This document shows positions 18,213 through 25,496 of a stretch of DNA of 38,387 bases, one piece after another. How positions within the stretch are numbered: the first letter of the stretch is position 1; each line of letters begins with the position of its first letter. A program made the translations under genes and the position numbers. The stretch spans positions 1-38,387 of the forward strand of contig CALGNO010000031.1 of NCBI GenBank assembly GCA_937958625.1. The letters run 5' to 3'. Origin of the DNA: an uncultured Neomegalonema sp. (lineage in GTDB: Bacteria > Pseudomonadota > Alphaproteobacteria > Rhodobacterales > Rhodobacteraceae). The notes below the pieces were generated by a model. The model searched no databases. It saw only the letters and a program-made list of their open reading frames with translations, and was not told where the DNA came from.

Positions 18213-18923
18213 ATGGCCGTGACAACCCGTTTCAACGTCCCCTTGGGCGATCCCGTTCCGCCCCCCGATGCACGGGGGCCGGATGGCCGCGTTCTGACGG
18301 GGCGGTATTGCCGCCTCGAAAAGCTGGACGCGGCGGCCCATGGCCCCGCGCTCTGGGCGTGCGCGCAAGCCGAACCCGCTGACCGCTGGGCCTATCTCGG
18401 CGATACCGGGCCTTTCGCTGCCGAGGACGAAGCCGCCTTTGCGGATCTGGTCGCAACCCACGCGGCCAGCCCCGACCCGTTCTTCTATGCGGTCATCCCC
18501 GAAGAGGACGGCGCGGCGAAGGGATGGCTTTCCCTCATGCGTCACGACATCCCCAACGGTGTGATCGAAACCGGCTGGATCTGGCTGTCGCAGGCGCTTT
18601 CGGCCACCCGCGCGGCAACCGAGGCGCATTATCTGGCCATGGCCCATGTCTTCGATGACCTCGGGATGCGGCGCTATGAGTGGAAGTGCAACGCGCTCAA
18701 TGCGCCGTCCTGCAATGCCGCCACCCGCCTCGGTTTCACCGCCGAGGGCATTTTCCGCCAACACCAGATTGCGCGCGGCCTCAACCGCGATACGGCATGG
18801 TATTCGATCCTCGACCGCGAATGGCCGCAGGTGAAAGCGGGCTTCGAAGCGTGGCTCGACCCGGCGAATTTCGATGCCGAGGGCCAGCAGAAATCCCGGT
18901 TACAGGATTTGCGCGGTGCCTGA
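18213..18923 (+). CDS. GNAT family N-acetyltransferase (RimL-like)
   Basis: This 236-residue protein has a GNAT domain with the RimJ/RimL arrangement: first strand GRYCRLEKLDAAAHGPALW, core IETGWIWLSQALSATRAATEAHYL, and CNALNAPSCNAATRLGFTAEGIFRQHQI. Proteins of this subgroup often end in a helix with KAGFEAWLDPANFD, as here. The acceptor is unknown. The ATG at 18213 sits very close to GAAAGGG. A GTG six bases later has better spacing and is an alternative start. It is the third GNAT gene in the ffh-rplS interval, but not a close copy of the tandem pair. Confidence 0.9.
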   Translation: MAVTTRFNVPLGDPVPPPDARGPDGRVLTGRYCRLEKLDAAAHGPALWACAQAEPADRWAYLGDTGPFAAEDEAAFADLVATHAASPDPFFYAVIPEEDGAAKGWLSLMRHDIPNGVIETGWIWLSQALSATRAATEAHYLAMAHVFDDLGMRRYEWKCNALNAPSCNAATRLGFTAEGIFRQHQIARGLNRDTAWYSILDREWPQVKAGFEAWLDPANFDAEGQQKSRLQDLRGA

Positions 18924-18989
18924 TCGCCTTGGATTTCGGCCCTCGTTCCGTGCTATGGTCTTCGCCGACCACACAGGAGCCGCGCCCCA

Positions 18990-19547
18990 ATGACCGCCGC
19001 CGCCACTTCGCATCTGATGACCGTGCCGGAATTCCTGAACTGGGTTCCCGAGGGCGAGAAATGGGAACTCGTCGGCGGTCTTCCGATCCAGATGATGGCC
19101 GAAAGCGACTTGCACGAGACAATCAAGACGAACGTCGCAGGCGCGCTGACGCGGCGTCTGCGCCCGCCATCGGACTGCCGTCCCGCCGTCGATGGCCGTC
19201 AGGTCATGATAGACGACACGACCAGTTATCGCCCTGATGCCTACGTGAACTGCGCGCCCTTCTCCTCGAATCCAATGGATCAGGTCGCCGAAGCTCCGAC
19301 CGTGATTTTCGAGGTTTCTGTCACCACCCTTGATCGTGACACGATGGAGAAACGCGCGAATTACTTCCGCCATCCCACGGTCAGCCATGTCGTCGTCATC
19401 GACGCAATAAAACGCCGCGCTACGCTCTATACAAGCGAGGAGGCGGTGACCCTGACCGTCAACGACACCCTTCGTATCGACGGCAGGGTTGTTCTCGATA
19501 TTCCCGTCGCCGAATTCTTCGAGTTCCTGCCACCGGTGAGCGAATGA
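18990..19547 (+). CDS. Uma2 family (DUF820) PD-(D/E)XK nuclease-like protein
   Basis: The 185-residue protein fits the Uma2/DUF820 family, a restriction-endonuclease-fold group abundant in cyanobacteria and scattered elsewhere. N-terminal MTVPEFLNWVPEGEKWELVGG is typical. The presumptive active-site residues are Asp in YRPDAYV, Glu in VIFEVSVTT, and the following Lys in MEKRANYFRHP. Biological role is unknown. Some Uma2 proteins accompany mobile DNA. Its stop overlaps the rimM start by four bases, which is remarkable for a gene of this kind directly upstream of a ribosome-maturation gene. Confidence 0.88.
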   Translation: MTAAATSHLMTVPEFLNWVPEGEKWELVGGLPIQMMAESDLHETIKTNVAGALTRRLRPPSDCRPAVDGRQVMIDDTTSYRPDAYVNCAPFSSNPMDQVAEAPTVIFEVSVTTLDRDTMEKRANYFRHPTVSHVVVIDAIKRRATLYTSEEAVTLTVNDTLRIDGRVVLDIPVAEFFEFLPPVSE

Positions 19548-20053
19548 GCCGAGATCGCGTCTGCGTCGCCGCCATCGCGGGTGCCTTTGGCGTGCGCGGC
19601 GAGGCGAAGCTGAAAACCTTCACCGATGATCCGGCGGCGGTGGGCGATTATGGCCCGCTGCATACCGAGGACGCCAAGCGCAGCTTCAAGATCAAGCTCA
19701 CCCGCCCGGTCAAGGGCGGCTACGCGGCGCGGCTTTCGGGCGTTGCAACCCGCGAGGACGCCGAGGCACTGAAAGGCACCCGCCTTTATGCCGAGCGCTC
19801 CGCCTTGCCCGACCCCGACGAAGACGAATTTTACTACGCCGACTTGCTGGGCCTGCGCATCGAAACGGCAGACGGCACCGCCATCGGCAAGGTCAAGGCG
19901 ATACAGGATTTCGGCGCGGGCGACGTGATCGAATACCTGCCCGAGGGCGGCGGCGAGTCGCGCTATCTGCCGTTTACCCGCGAGATCATCCCCCGCGTGG
20001 ACATTTTGGGTGGCCGAATCATCGCCGATCCACCCCCCGAGGACGACACTTGA
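19544..20053 (+). CDS. rimM: 16S rRNA processing protein RimM
   Basis: This ribosome maturation factor helps assemble the 30S head and binds S19. The 169-residue protein has the N-terminal RimM barrel (VCVAAIAGAFGVRGEAKLKTFTDDP) and the C-terminal PRC-type barrel (EFYYADLLGLRIETADGTAIGKVKAIQDFGAGDVIEYL). PFTREIIPRVDILGGRIIADPP forms the usual end. The ATG overlaps the Uma2 stop (ATGA), and the stop overlaps a TTG start of the next gene. It keeps its place between rpsP and trmD, although other genes have been inserted. Confidence 0.97.
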   Translation: MSRDRVCVAAIAGAFGVRGEAKLKTFTDDPAAVGDYGPLHTEDAKRSFKIKLTRPVKGGYAARLSGVATREDAEALKGTRLYAERSALPDPDEDEFYYADLLGLRIETADGTAIGKVKAIQDFGAGDVIEYLPEGGGESRYLPFTREIIPRVDILGGRIIADPPPEDDT

Positions 20054-20895
20054 CCGCGATGACCCGCGATCAGGCGCGCGGGATGCTGCTGGGCCTCGCG
20101 GTCGGCGACGCCCTTGGCACGACGCTGGAATTTTCAGCGCGCGACAGCCTGCCTCCCGTCACGGATATTGTCGGCGGCGGCCCGTTCGACCTCGAACCCG
20201 GCGTCTGGACCGATGACACGTCGATGGCCCTCTGTCTCGCCGAAAGCCTGATCGAGTGCGGCGGCTGGAATGCAGCGGACTGCGCGCGGCGGTTCATCCG
20301 CTGGCGCGACGAGGGCTACATGTCGCCCACCGGCACCTGTTTCGACATCGGCAATACGGTCAGCGAGGCCCTCGACCGGGTGGCGGCCAGCGGCGATCCC
20401 TATGGCGGTCTGAACGCGGCCAATCTGGCCGGGAATGGCGGCACCATGCGCCTTGCCCCCGCCGTTATCGCCCATCATCGGGATGCGATGGCGGCGGTCG
20501 ATGTGGCCGTACTGCAAAGCCAGATCACCCATGCGGCGGATGAATGCGACGACGCGGCCTTCGCCCTCGCGGCGTTCCTGCACAGCGGCACCCTCCGCGA
20601 TGCCTTGCACCGCCTGCCCGCCGATACCCCGCGGGAAGCGGTGAAATCGACCGGCTATGTCCGCGACAGCTACGAGGCCGCGTTCTGGGCCTTCGAGAAC
20701 ACCGGGACATTCCGCGATTGCGTGCTGCTGGCGGCCAATCTTGGCGGCGATGCCGATACGGTGGCGGCTATCGCGGGGCAGATTGCGGGCCGGGTCTATG
20801 GTATGGCGGGTATTCCGGCAGAGTGGCTCGCCGTCCTCGCATGGCGCGACCGCATCGAGACCATGGCCGATACCCTCTACGCCCTCGGGGCCTGA
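20050..20895 (+). CDS. ADP-ribosylglycohydrolase family protein (DraG-like)
   Basis: This 281-residue protein is of the ADP-ribosylglycohydrolase fold, which removes ADP-ribose from proteins or small molecules using a magnesium pair. Metal-ligand motifs are present: GVWTDDTSMALCLAESL near residue 56 and the C-terminal GGDADTVAAIAGQIAGRVYG. The N-terminal RGMLLGLAVGDALG is the standard opening of the family. A TTG at 20050 overlaps the rimM stop. An ATG three codons later (20059) is the alternative start. It is not part of a nitrogenase region, so its target is unlikely to be dinitrogenase reductase. Confidence 0.93.
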   Translation: MTAMTRDQARGMLLGLAVGDALGTTLEFSARDSLPPVTDIVGGGPFDLEPGVWTDDTSMALCLAESLIECGGWNAADCARRFIRWRDEGYMSPTGTCFDIGNTVSEALDRVAASGDPYGGLNAANLAGNGGTMRLAPAVIAHHRDAMAAVDVAVLQSQITHAADECDDAAFALAAFLHSGTLRDALHRLPADTPREAVKSTGYVRDSYEAAFWAFENTGTFRDCVLLAANLGGDADTVAAIAGQIAGRVYGMAGIPAEWLAVLAWRDRIETMADTLYALGA

Positions 20896-20907
20896 CAGGA
20901 GACTTCC

Positions 20908-21144
20908 ATGAAACTGACCATCGACATCGACTGCACCCCGCAAGAGGCCCGCGCGTTTCTGGGCCTGCCCGATGTAGAGGCGCTGAATGCCTTGATCGTC
21001 GACGAAATGACCGAGCGCGCAAAGGCCAATATGGACACCCTCGCCGACCCTGAGAAATTCATGGCCCAAGCCATGACCATGGGCGGCAAGAGCATGGAAG
21101 CCATGCAAGCCATGATGATGGCAGCCATGAGCGGGAAGAAGTAA
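20908..21144 (+). CDS. Small DUF6489-like protein
   Basis: The 78-residue protein begins MKLTIDIDCTPQEARAFLGLPDVEALN and ends in a Met/Ala-rich helix (MTMGGKSMEAMQAMMMAAMSG). It resembles a small alphaproteobacterial family I know as DUF6489, whose function is not established. A good AGGAGA site precedes the ATG, and only 12 bases separate it from the ADP-ribosylglycohydrolase gene, so cotranscription is likely. No membrane segment or signal is predicted. Confidence 0.75.
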   Translation: MKLTIDIDCTPQEARAFLGLPDVEALNALIVDEMTERAKANMDTLADPEKFMAQAMTMGGKSMEAMQAMMMAAMSGKK

Positions 21145-21147
21145 TCC

Positions 21148-21190
21148 TGTCGGATAATGTCTGATTATGCTATATCCATGTCAGATAATG
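21148..21190 (+). promoter_or_regulatory. Three-repeat operator upstream of parDE
   Basis: TGTCGGATAATG (21148-21159), TGTCTGATTATG (21158-21169) and TGTCAGATAATG (21179-21190) are direct repeats of TGTCNGATWATG. Starts are spaced 10 and 21 bases, i.e. one and two helical turns on one DNA face. The array lies just before the antitoxin ribosome site, as expected for an autoregulatory operator. Confidence 0.7.
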
Positions 21191-21207
21191 CAGTTTTGGA
21201 GGCAGTC

Positions 21208-21465
21208 ATGCCGAACATCTCTCTCACCGAACCGCTGGAGCACTACGTCGACAGTCAAATCAAGGCGGGCCGCTTTGCCAATCTGTCAGAAGCGATGCGC
21301 GCCGGTATTTGGTCGCTGATGAAGGAGGATGAGCGTGCGGCGCGGTTACGGGCATTGCGCAGTGAATTCGAAGAAGCCGTTGCTCAGGCAGACCGAGGCG
21401 AGGCACGACCTTTCAGCATGGAAGAGTTCGAACCACGCCTGAAAAGCGGGTTCCACGAAACGTGA
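21208..21465 (+). CDS. parD: ParD-family antitoxin
   Basis: The 85-residue antitoxin has the ribbon-helix-helix N-terminus (PNISLTEPLEHYVDSQIKAGRFANLSEAMRAGIWSL) that dimerises and binds DNA. The C-terminal tail (FEEAVAQADRGEARPFSMEEF) wraps the toxin. The start at 21208 has GGAGG six bases upstream. A frame open to 21157 would place the repeats of the operator inside the coding region, which is less likely. Its stop overlaps the toxin GTG start. The codon mix is less GC-biased than in neighbouring ribosomal genes, compatible with acquisition. Confidence 0.93.
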   Translation: MPNISLTEPLEHYVDSQIKAGRFANLSEAMRAGIWSLMKEDERAARLRALRSEFEEAVAQADRGEARPFSMEEFEPRLKSGFHET

Positions 21466-21764
21466 AGCCCATTCGCATCGTCGCTGCTGCCGAGGGTGAT
21501 CTGAAAGAAATCCGGGATTGGTCCATTGAACGCTGGGGCGTTTCACATTGGCTGAAACGTGCCAGCGCCATTCAAGTGGCATTGGATCGAATCCGCGATG
21601 ACCACCCCGTTGGCCAATTACGCGACGATCTTTCTGCCGGTATGCGCGCTGTCATTGTAAAGCCGCACATCATCTTCTACCGGGAAGAAACGGATTATCT
21701 GGTCGTCCTGCGAGTCGTGGATGGTCGCCGTGACCTGTTCTCTCTGGAATTTTTCCCGCCATGA
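21462..21764 (+). CDS. parE: ParE-family toxin
   Basis: The 100-residue protein is of the RelE/ParE superfamily. Recognisable parts are [17 protein letters not shown] at the N-terminus, the central [24 protein letters not shown], and the C-terminal [18 protein letters not shown]. ParE toxins usually poison DNA gyrase, but some relatives cleave mRNA, and the target cannot be told from sequence. The GTG start overlaps the parD stop (GTGA). Its own stop overlaps the proposed trmD start, so toxin, antitoxin and an essential tRNA methyltransferase may be translated in a coupled way. Confidence 0.92.
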   Translation: MKPIRIVAAAEGDLKEIRDWSIERWGVSHWLKRASAIQVALDRIRDDHPVGQLRDDLSAGMRAVIVKPHIIFYREETDYLVVLRVVDGRRDLFSLEFFPP

Positions 21765-22582
21765 CCAAACCCACCCGCTCCCACGGCCTGCGCCAGATTA
21801 CCGCCTCGGCCAGCCCCCGCACTCTCATGAACGAATCGGGGGTGAAGTCCGACCCGACATGGCGCGCGACCGTCCTGACGCTCTATCCGGAGATGTTTCC
21901 CGGCCCGCTCGGGGCCTCTCTGGTCGGAAAGGCGCTTGAAAAACGGCTTTGGGCGCTGGAAACGCTGGACATTCGCGGCTTTGCGAAAGATAAGCACCGC
22001 TCTGTCGATGATACCCCGGCGGGGGGTGGACCGGGTATGGTCCTGAAACCCGACGTGGTGGCGGCAGCGATAGACGTGTCACTGGCCAAGGCTCCCAAGG
22101 ATCGGGGGCGCTGGCCTGTGCTGTGTCTTTCGGCGCGTGGTCGTCCCATCACTCAAGATCGGGTGCGGGCGCTGGCGGCGAGCGAGGGGGCCACGTTTCT
22201 GTGTGGCCGTTTCGAAGGCATCGACCAACGGGTCTTGGAGGCTCGGGACGTCGAAGAGATCAGCGTCGGCGACGCGGTCCTGACCGGGGGCGAAATCCCG
22301 GCCATGGCGGTGATCGACGCGGTGGTACGGCTGTTGCCCGGTGTGCTTGGCGCGCTGGAATCGACGGTAGACGAAAGCTTTTCTGCGGGGTTGCTGGAAC
22401 ATCCGCAGTATACAAAGCCCCCGGAATGGGAAGGGCGCGCGATACCGGAGGTTCTCCTCTCCGGCCATCACGCCCGGGTCGCCGACTGGCGACGTTCTCA
22501 GGCCGAGGCAGTGACGAAGGAACGGCGTCCCGATCTCTGGCGGGCCTTTGGTGGCGACCACATTCGTGGCGACACCGAATAG
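21761..22582 (+). CDS. trmD: tRNA (guanine(37)-N1)-methyltransferase
   Basis: This SAM-dependent enzyme methylates G37 of tRNA and prevents +1 frameshifts. SPOUT-knot elements are present: [65 protein letters not shown] and [10 protein letters not shown]. As drawn from the ATG at 21761 it has 273 residues, with about 30 extra residues before the family start ([13 protein letters not shown]). A GTG at 21842 or ATG at 21827 could be the true start, but neither has a clear ribosome site. The parE stop overlaps the 21761 ATG, so the extension might derive from insertion of the toxin module. Confidence 0.96.
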   Translation: MTKPTRSHGLRQITASASPRTLMNESGVKSDPTWRATVLTLYPEMFPGPLGASLVGKALEKRLWALETLDIRGFAKDKHRSVDDTPAGGGPGMVLKPDVVAAAIDVSLAKAPKDRGRWPVLCLSARGRPITQDRVRALAASEGATFLCGRFEGIDQRVLEARDVEEISVGDAVLTGGEIPAMAVIDAVVRLLPGVLGALESTVDESFSAGLLEHPQYTKPPEWEGRAIPEVLLSGHHARVADWRRSQAEAVTKERRPDLWRAFGGDHIRGDTE

Positions 22583-22625
22583 CACCCGGCACGGAGGAGC
22601 AGAGCACTCGGACCCGAAACCCCGT

Positions 22626-22640
22626 CCCGCGCAAAGCGGG
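22626..22640 (+). other. Small hairpin between trmD and rplS
   Basis: CCCGC (22626-22630) and GCGGG (22636-22640) pair around GCAAA, 20 bases before the rplS start. It may be an rplS leader element or chance. Confidence 0.3.
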
Positions 22641-22660
22641 CTGTACGAAGGAACGAACCG

Positions 22661-23047
22661 ATGAATGTCATCGAGCAACTCGAAGAAGAACAGCGCGCCG
22701 AACTGGCCGCCAAACGCCCGGTCCCCGATTTCAAACCGGGTGATACGCTCAAGGTCAGCGTCTTCGTCCGTGAAGGCGAGCGCGTGCGGACCCAGGCCTA
22801 TGAAGGCGTCTGCATTGCCCGTTCCGGCGGCGAGACCCTGAATGGTGGCTTCACCGTTCGCAAGATTTCCTACGGCGAAGGCGTCGAGCGCGTATTCCCG
22901 CTCTACAGCCCGTCGATCGAAGGCATCGAAGTCGTGCGCCGGGGCCGTGTCCGCCGCGCGAAGCTGTACTACCTGCGCGACCGCCGCGGTAAGTCGGCCC
23001 GTATCGCCGAAAAAACCAACTATCGCCCTCGCAAGGCCAAGGCCTGA
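22661..23047 (+). CDS. rplS: 50S ribosomal protein L19
   Basis: bL19 is located at the 30S-50S interface. The 128-residue product carries the full family core: [92 protein letters not shown] precedes the ATG with good spacing. It is the last gene of the ffh-rpsP-rimM-trmD cluster and is followed by repeat DNA and a clear terminator. Confidence 0.98.
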   Translation: MNVIEQLEEEQRAELAAKRPVPDFKPGDTLKVSVFVREGERVRTQAYEGVCIARSGGETLNGGFTVRKISYGEGVERVFPLYSPSIEGIEVVRRGRVRRAKLYYLRDRRGKSARIAEKTNYRPRKAKA

Positions 23048-23077
23048 TCGGTCATTCCCGCTTCAGCAGTTGAAATA

Positions 23078-23168
23078 CGAAACGCGGCGCTGCGCGCCTC
23101 CTCAGGATGAGGCCGCAGCGCTTACCTCACCCTGAGGAACGAGCAAAGCGAGTGTCTCGAAGGGTGCG
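23078..23168 (+). repeat. REP-like palindrome, copy 2
   Basis: The copy shows CCTCAGGATGAGG and its partner CTCACCCTGAGG, and ends GTGTCTCGAAGGGTG. The left outer arm has decayed. It belongs to the same duplicated unit as copy 3. Confidence 0.8.
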
Positions 23169-23184
23169 GTTTACCCGCAGTCTC

Positions 23185-23210
23185 ACGCGGCAGGCACCAC
23201 CCTGCCGCGT
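23185..23210 (+). terminator. First copy of stem-loop downstream of rplS (no T tract)
   Basis: ACGCGGCAGG (23185-23194) and CCTGCCGCGT (23201-23210) pair perfectly around CACCAC. The following bases are CAGATC, so intrinsic termination here is doubtful. It is the duplicate of the stem at 23359. Confidence 0.5.
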
Positions 23211-23246
23211 CAGATCGAAGACCGACCCATTCTCTGATGAACAAAT

Positions 23247-23338
23247 CCTTCGAGACGGCGCTGCGCGCCTCCTCAGGATGAGGCCACATCGCGAACTTCA
23301 TCCTGAGGAACGAGCAAAGCGAGTGTCTCGAAGGGTGC
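23247..23338 (+). repeat. REP-like palindrome, copy 3
   Basis: Well-preserved copy: CCTTCGAGACGG at the left and GTGTCTCGAAGGGTG at the right, with CCTCAGGATGAGG and CATCCTGAGG inside. Confidence 0.85.
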
Positions 23339-23358
23339 GAGGTTTACCCGCAATCTCT

Positions 23359-23387
23359 CGCGGCAGGCACCATCCTGCCGCGTTTTT
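23359..23387 (+). terminator. Rho-independent terminator of the rplS operon
   Basis: CGCGGCAGG (23359-23367) pairs with CCTGCCGCG (23374-23382) around CACCAT and is followed at once by five T. This is a textbook intrinsic terminator, about 310 bases after the rplS stop. Confidence 0.85.
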
Positions 23388-23678
23388 CATGTCTGCCGCC
23401 CGTCGCGCCTGATCCGGGCAACCTCTCCCGATAAAGGCGACTGAAGCGTTTTCAATTACTCTAAAAATTGCAAGAAGCGTTGCGTATTTGCTTGCCGCGC
23501 GAAAAAAGCCAAGTTTTGACCGTGGTTTCCCTAACGAGAACATGGCCTTCCCCGCGCCTGTTCGGTAGCGGTCTAAAGCAATAATACGTTTTACTGACCC
23601 GAATCACCCCGGCGGACCCCATTCTGCCGCGTCACGCGCCCACACGCTCGCAGAAGCCAGGCGCAGGAGGAATTTGAC

Positions 23679-24824
23679 ATGAGCGCAAGAAAAACCCGCG
23701 CCAGGAATCTGGGCCTCGCAGCCTGTATCGCCATGGCCCCCGCCGCCGCCCATGCCGGCGGCTTCGACCTGACCGGTCAGCCCATCGACATCATCTTCGA
23801 AGAGGGCAATTACATCGAGGGCCGTGTTGGCATCGTCGTGCCCACGGTTGAGGGCAGCAATCCGTTGTTCGGCGATTTTGGCGATAATGCCGAGACGACG
23901 CCGTTCTTCAATGGCGGTGCGAAGACTGATTTCACCGACCGGATTTCCGGTGCCATCATTTTCGACACCCCGTTCCTGCGCTCGACCGAGTATGACAATG
24001 GGCTGTATATCGGCACGGCTGCGGATGTTTCGGCATATACCCTGACGGCGGTGGGCCGTTTTAAATTCAACGACAATTTCAGTGTCTATGCGGGTCCGCG
24101 TGTTCAGGTTGCGGCGGTCGATCTGCAAGGGCCCACTCGTAATCTCCAGGCCGTGCCGGTATTTCCCGAAACGCCCATTCCGATCTATCAGATTGATGTC
24201 GAGGACGAGGGCATCGGCTTTGTCGTGGGCGCAGCAATCGAAATCCCCGCCTACAAGGCGCGTCTGGCCGTTACCTACAACTCTGAAATCGAACACGAAT
24301 TTGATTCGACAGAGATTCTTCTCTCGCCCGTAGGACCGGTCGCCATTCCTGGCAGCTTTGAGATTCACACACCGCAATCCGTCAACGTGGACCTGCAAGC
24401 CCCGATCACGACCTCAACGCTTGTGCGGGCAAATATCCGTTGGGCGGATTGGGGCGGCGTTGATTTCGATCCGCCGGGTTTCCGGGCCAATTTCGGTCGC
24501 CCGGTGGTTGAATATACCGAGGACGTCTTCACCTACCGCCTGACGGTCGCCCAGCGCCTGAACGAAAACTTCGCGGCTTTCGTCACCGGCAGCTATGAAG
24601 AAGACGGCGGCGAAGAGGGCAGCCTTTTCAAGACCGTGGACGGCGGGTACAGCCTTGGCGGCGGTCTGATTATCGACAGCGGCGAGGGACTGCGCGTCAC
24701 CTTAGGCGCTGAATATCGCTGGCTCGATGCGATCAACGATCCCCAGGTTCCGGGCTTCCCCGCTTCGGACTTTGGCGACCCCACGGCCATCGCCGCGTCG
24801 ATGAAGGTCGGCTACACCTTCTGA
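23679..24824 (+). CDS. FadL/OMPP1-type outer membrane transport protein
   Basis: The 381-residue protein has a signal peptide ending near AHA (residue 26). The mature region alternates short hydrophobic and polar strands and ends in an aromatic residue (VGYTF), as in outer membrane barrels. The mature start GGFDLTGQPIDIIFEEGNYIEGRVG is like the Rhodobacterales members of the FadL/TodX family, which import long-chain fatty acids or other hydrophobic compounds. AGGAGG lies seven bases upstream of the ATG. The substrate is not deducible. It converges on the MepK-like gene, with 20 bases between them. Confidence 0.88.
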   Translation: MSARKTRARNLGLAACIAMAPAAAHAGGFDLTGQPIDIIFEEGNYIEGRVGIVVPTVEGSNPLFGDFGDNAETTPFFNGGAKTDFTDRISGAIIFDTPFLRSTEYDNGLYIGTAADVSAYTLTAVGRFKFNDNFSVYAGPRVQVAAVDLQGPTRNLQAVPVFPETPIPIYQIDVEDEGIGFVVGAAIEIPAYKARLAVTYNSEIEHEFDSTEILLSPVGPVAIPGSFEIHTPQSVNVDLQAPITTSTLVRANIRWADWGGVDFDPPGFRANFGRPVVEYTEDVFTYRLTVAQRLNENFAAFVTGSYEEDGGEEGSLFKTVDGGYSLGGGLIIDSGEGLRVTLGAEYRWLDAINDPQVPGFPASDFGDPTAIAASMKVGYTF

Positions 24825-24844
24825 CGTAAAAACAGGCGGTTCGG

Positions 24845-25414
24845 TCAGCTTCCCCAGGTTCTGACCGGGCCGCTATCCAGATGCACGAAGTTCGATTTCG
24901 TGTAGATCCCGACGCCCCCGGCCCCAAGGTGTTTGCCGGCCTTTTGCAGCATCGCGGCGTCCACCCCCTCCATACGCAGGTCGGCGGCCATGCCCTTCGT
25001 GTGGTACGAATTGCGCGCCACATTGCGGCTTTTCCGGCGCAGCATGTCGTTGGTTTTCTTGCTGCGATAGCCTGAAATCACCGAAAATGGCCGGTCATAT
25101 CCGAGCAAAGCCTGCGCGGCGGCGAGAATATCAATCAGTTGCGCGTCCATTTCTCGTACTTCGTCTGCACGCACATCTCGCAAAATATTGTTTAACTGTG
25201 CCATTACGTCCGGGACATAGTGCCCATTAACGTAGTAGATTACGTCAAGACGCTCGTCTGTTCTCGGGCTATAGATGTTGATCCGGCGCAAACCGTTGGA
25301 CGACGCTGCCAGAGTATTGACGGGCGCGATAGCGGTTACAGCGGCAAGGGAAAACCCCCCCGCGGTAAATTCACGTCGGGTCGCTTTGGCATGGAGACGG
25401 TCTTTGTTGAGCAC
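24845..25414 (-). CDS. MepK/YcbK-type murein endopeptidase (DUF882, peptidase M15)
   Basis: This 189-residue periplasmic metallopeptidase is of the DUF882/YcbK family. E. coli MepK of this family cleaves 3-3 crosslinks. A Tat-type leader is visible (ATRREFTAGG followed by a hydrophobic stretch). Zinc ligands fit His138 and Asp145 in YHTKGMAADLRM and His179 in FVHLDSG. The GTG at 25414 is chosen because AGGA lies upstream and the leader follows directly. The longer frame to 25630 runs into the divergent gene. The divergent partner is an L,D-transpeptidase, matching the ycbB-ycbK neighbourhood of enterobacteria, so a joint role in 3-3 crosslink turnover is likely. Confidence 0.88.
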   Translation of the reverse strand: MLNKDRLHAKATRREFTAGGFSLAAVTAIAPVNTLAASSNGLRRINIYSPRTDERLDVIYYVNGHYVPDVMAQLNNILRDVRADEVREMDAQLIDILAAAQALLGYDRPFSVISGYRSKKTNDMLRRKSRNVARNSYHTKGMAADLRMEGVDAAMLQKAGKHLGAGGVGIYTKSNFVHLDSGPVRTWGS

Positions 25415-25496
25415 GAAAGAAATTCCTGACTGCAATTCCCCAGGCGCGGCACTCGCTGTTCGGTCGAATGGTCGCTGCGCCTCTGAAAAGCATCTT

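Larger units (their letters stand above)
23048..23678. other. Non-coding gap with duplicated REP-terminator unit
   Basis: The 631 bases contain two copies of a unit made of a REP-like palindrome followed by a stem-loop, offset by about 172 bases. The remaining ~290 bases (23388-23678) are comparatively AT-rich and presumably include the promoter of the outer membrane protein gene. No credible coding frame was found. Confidence 0.6.
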
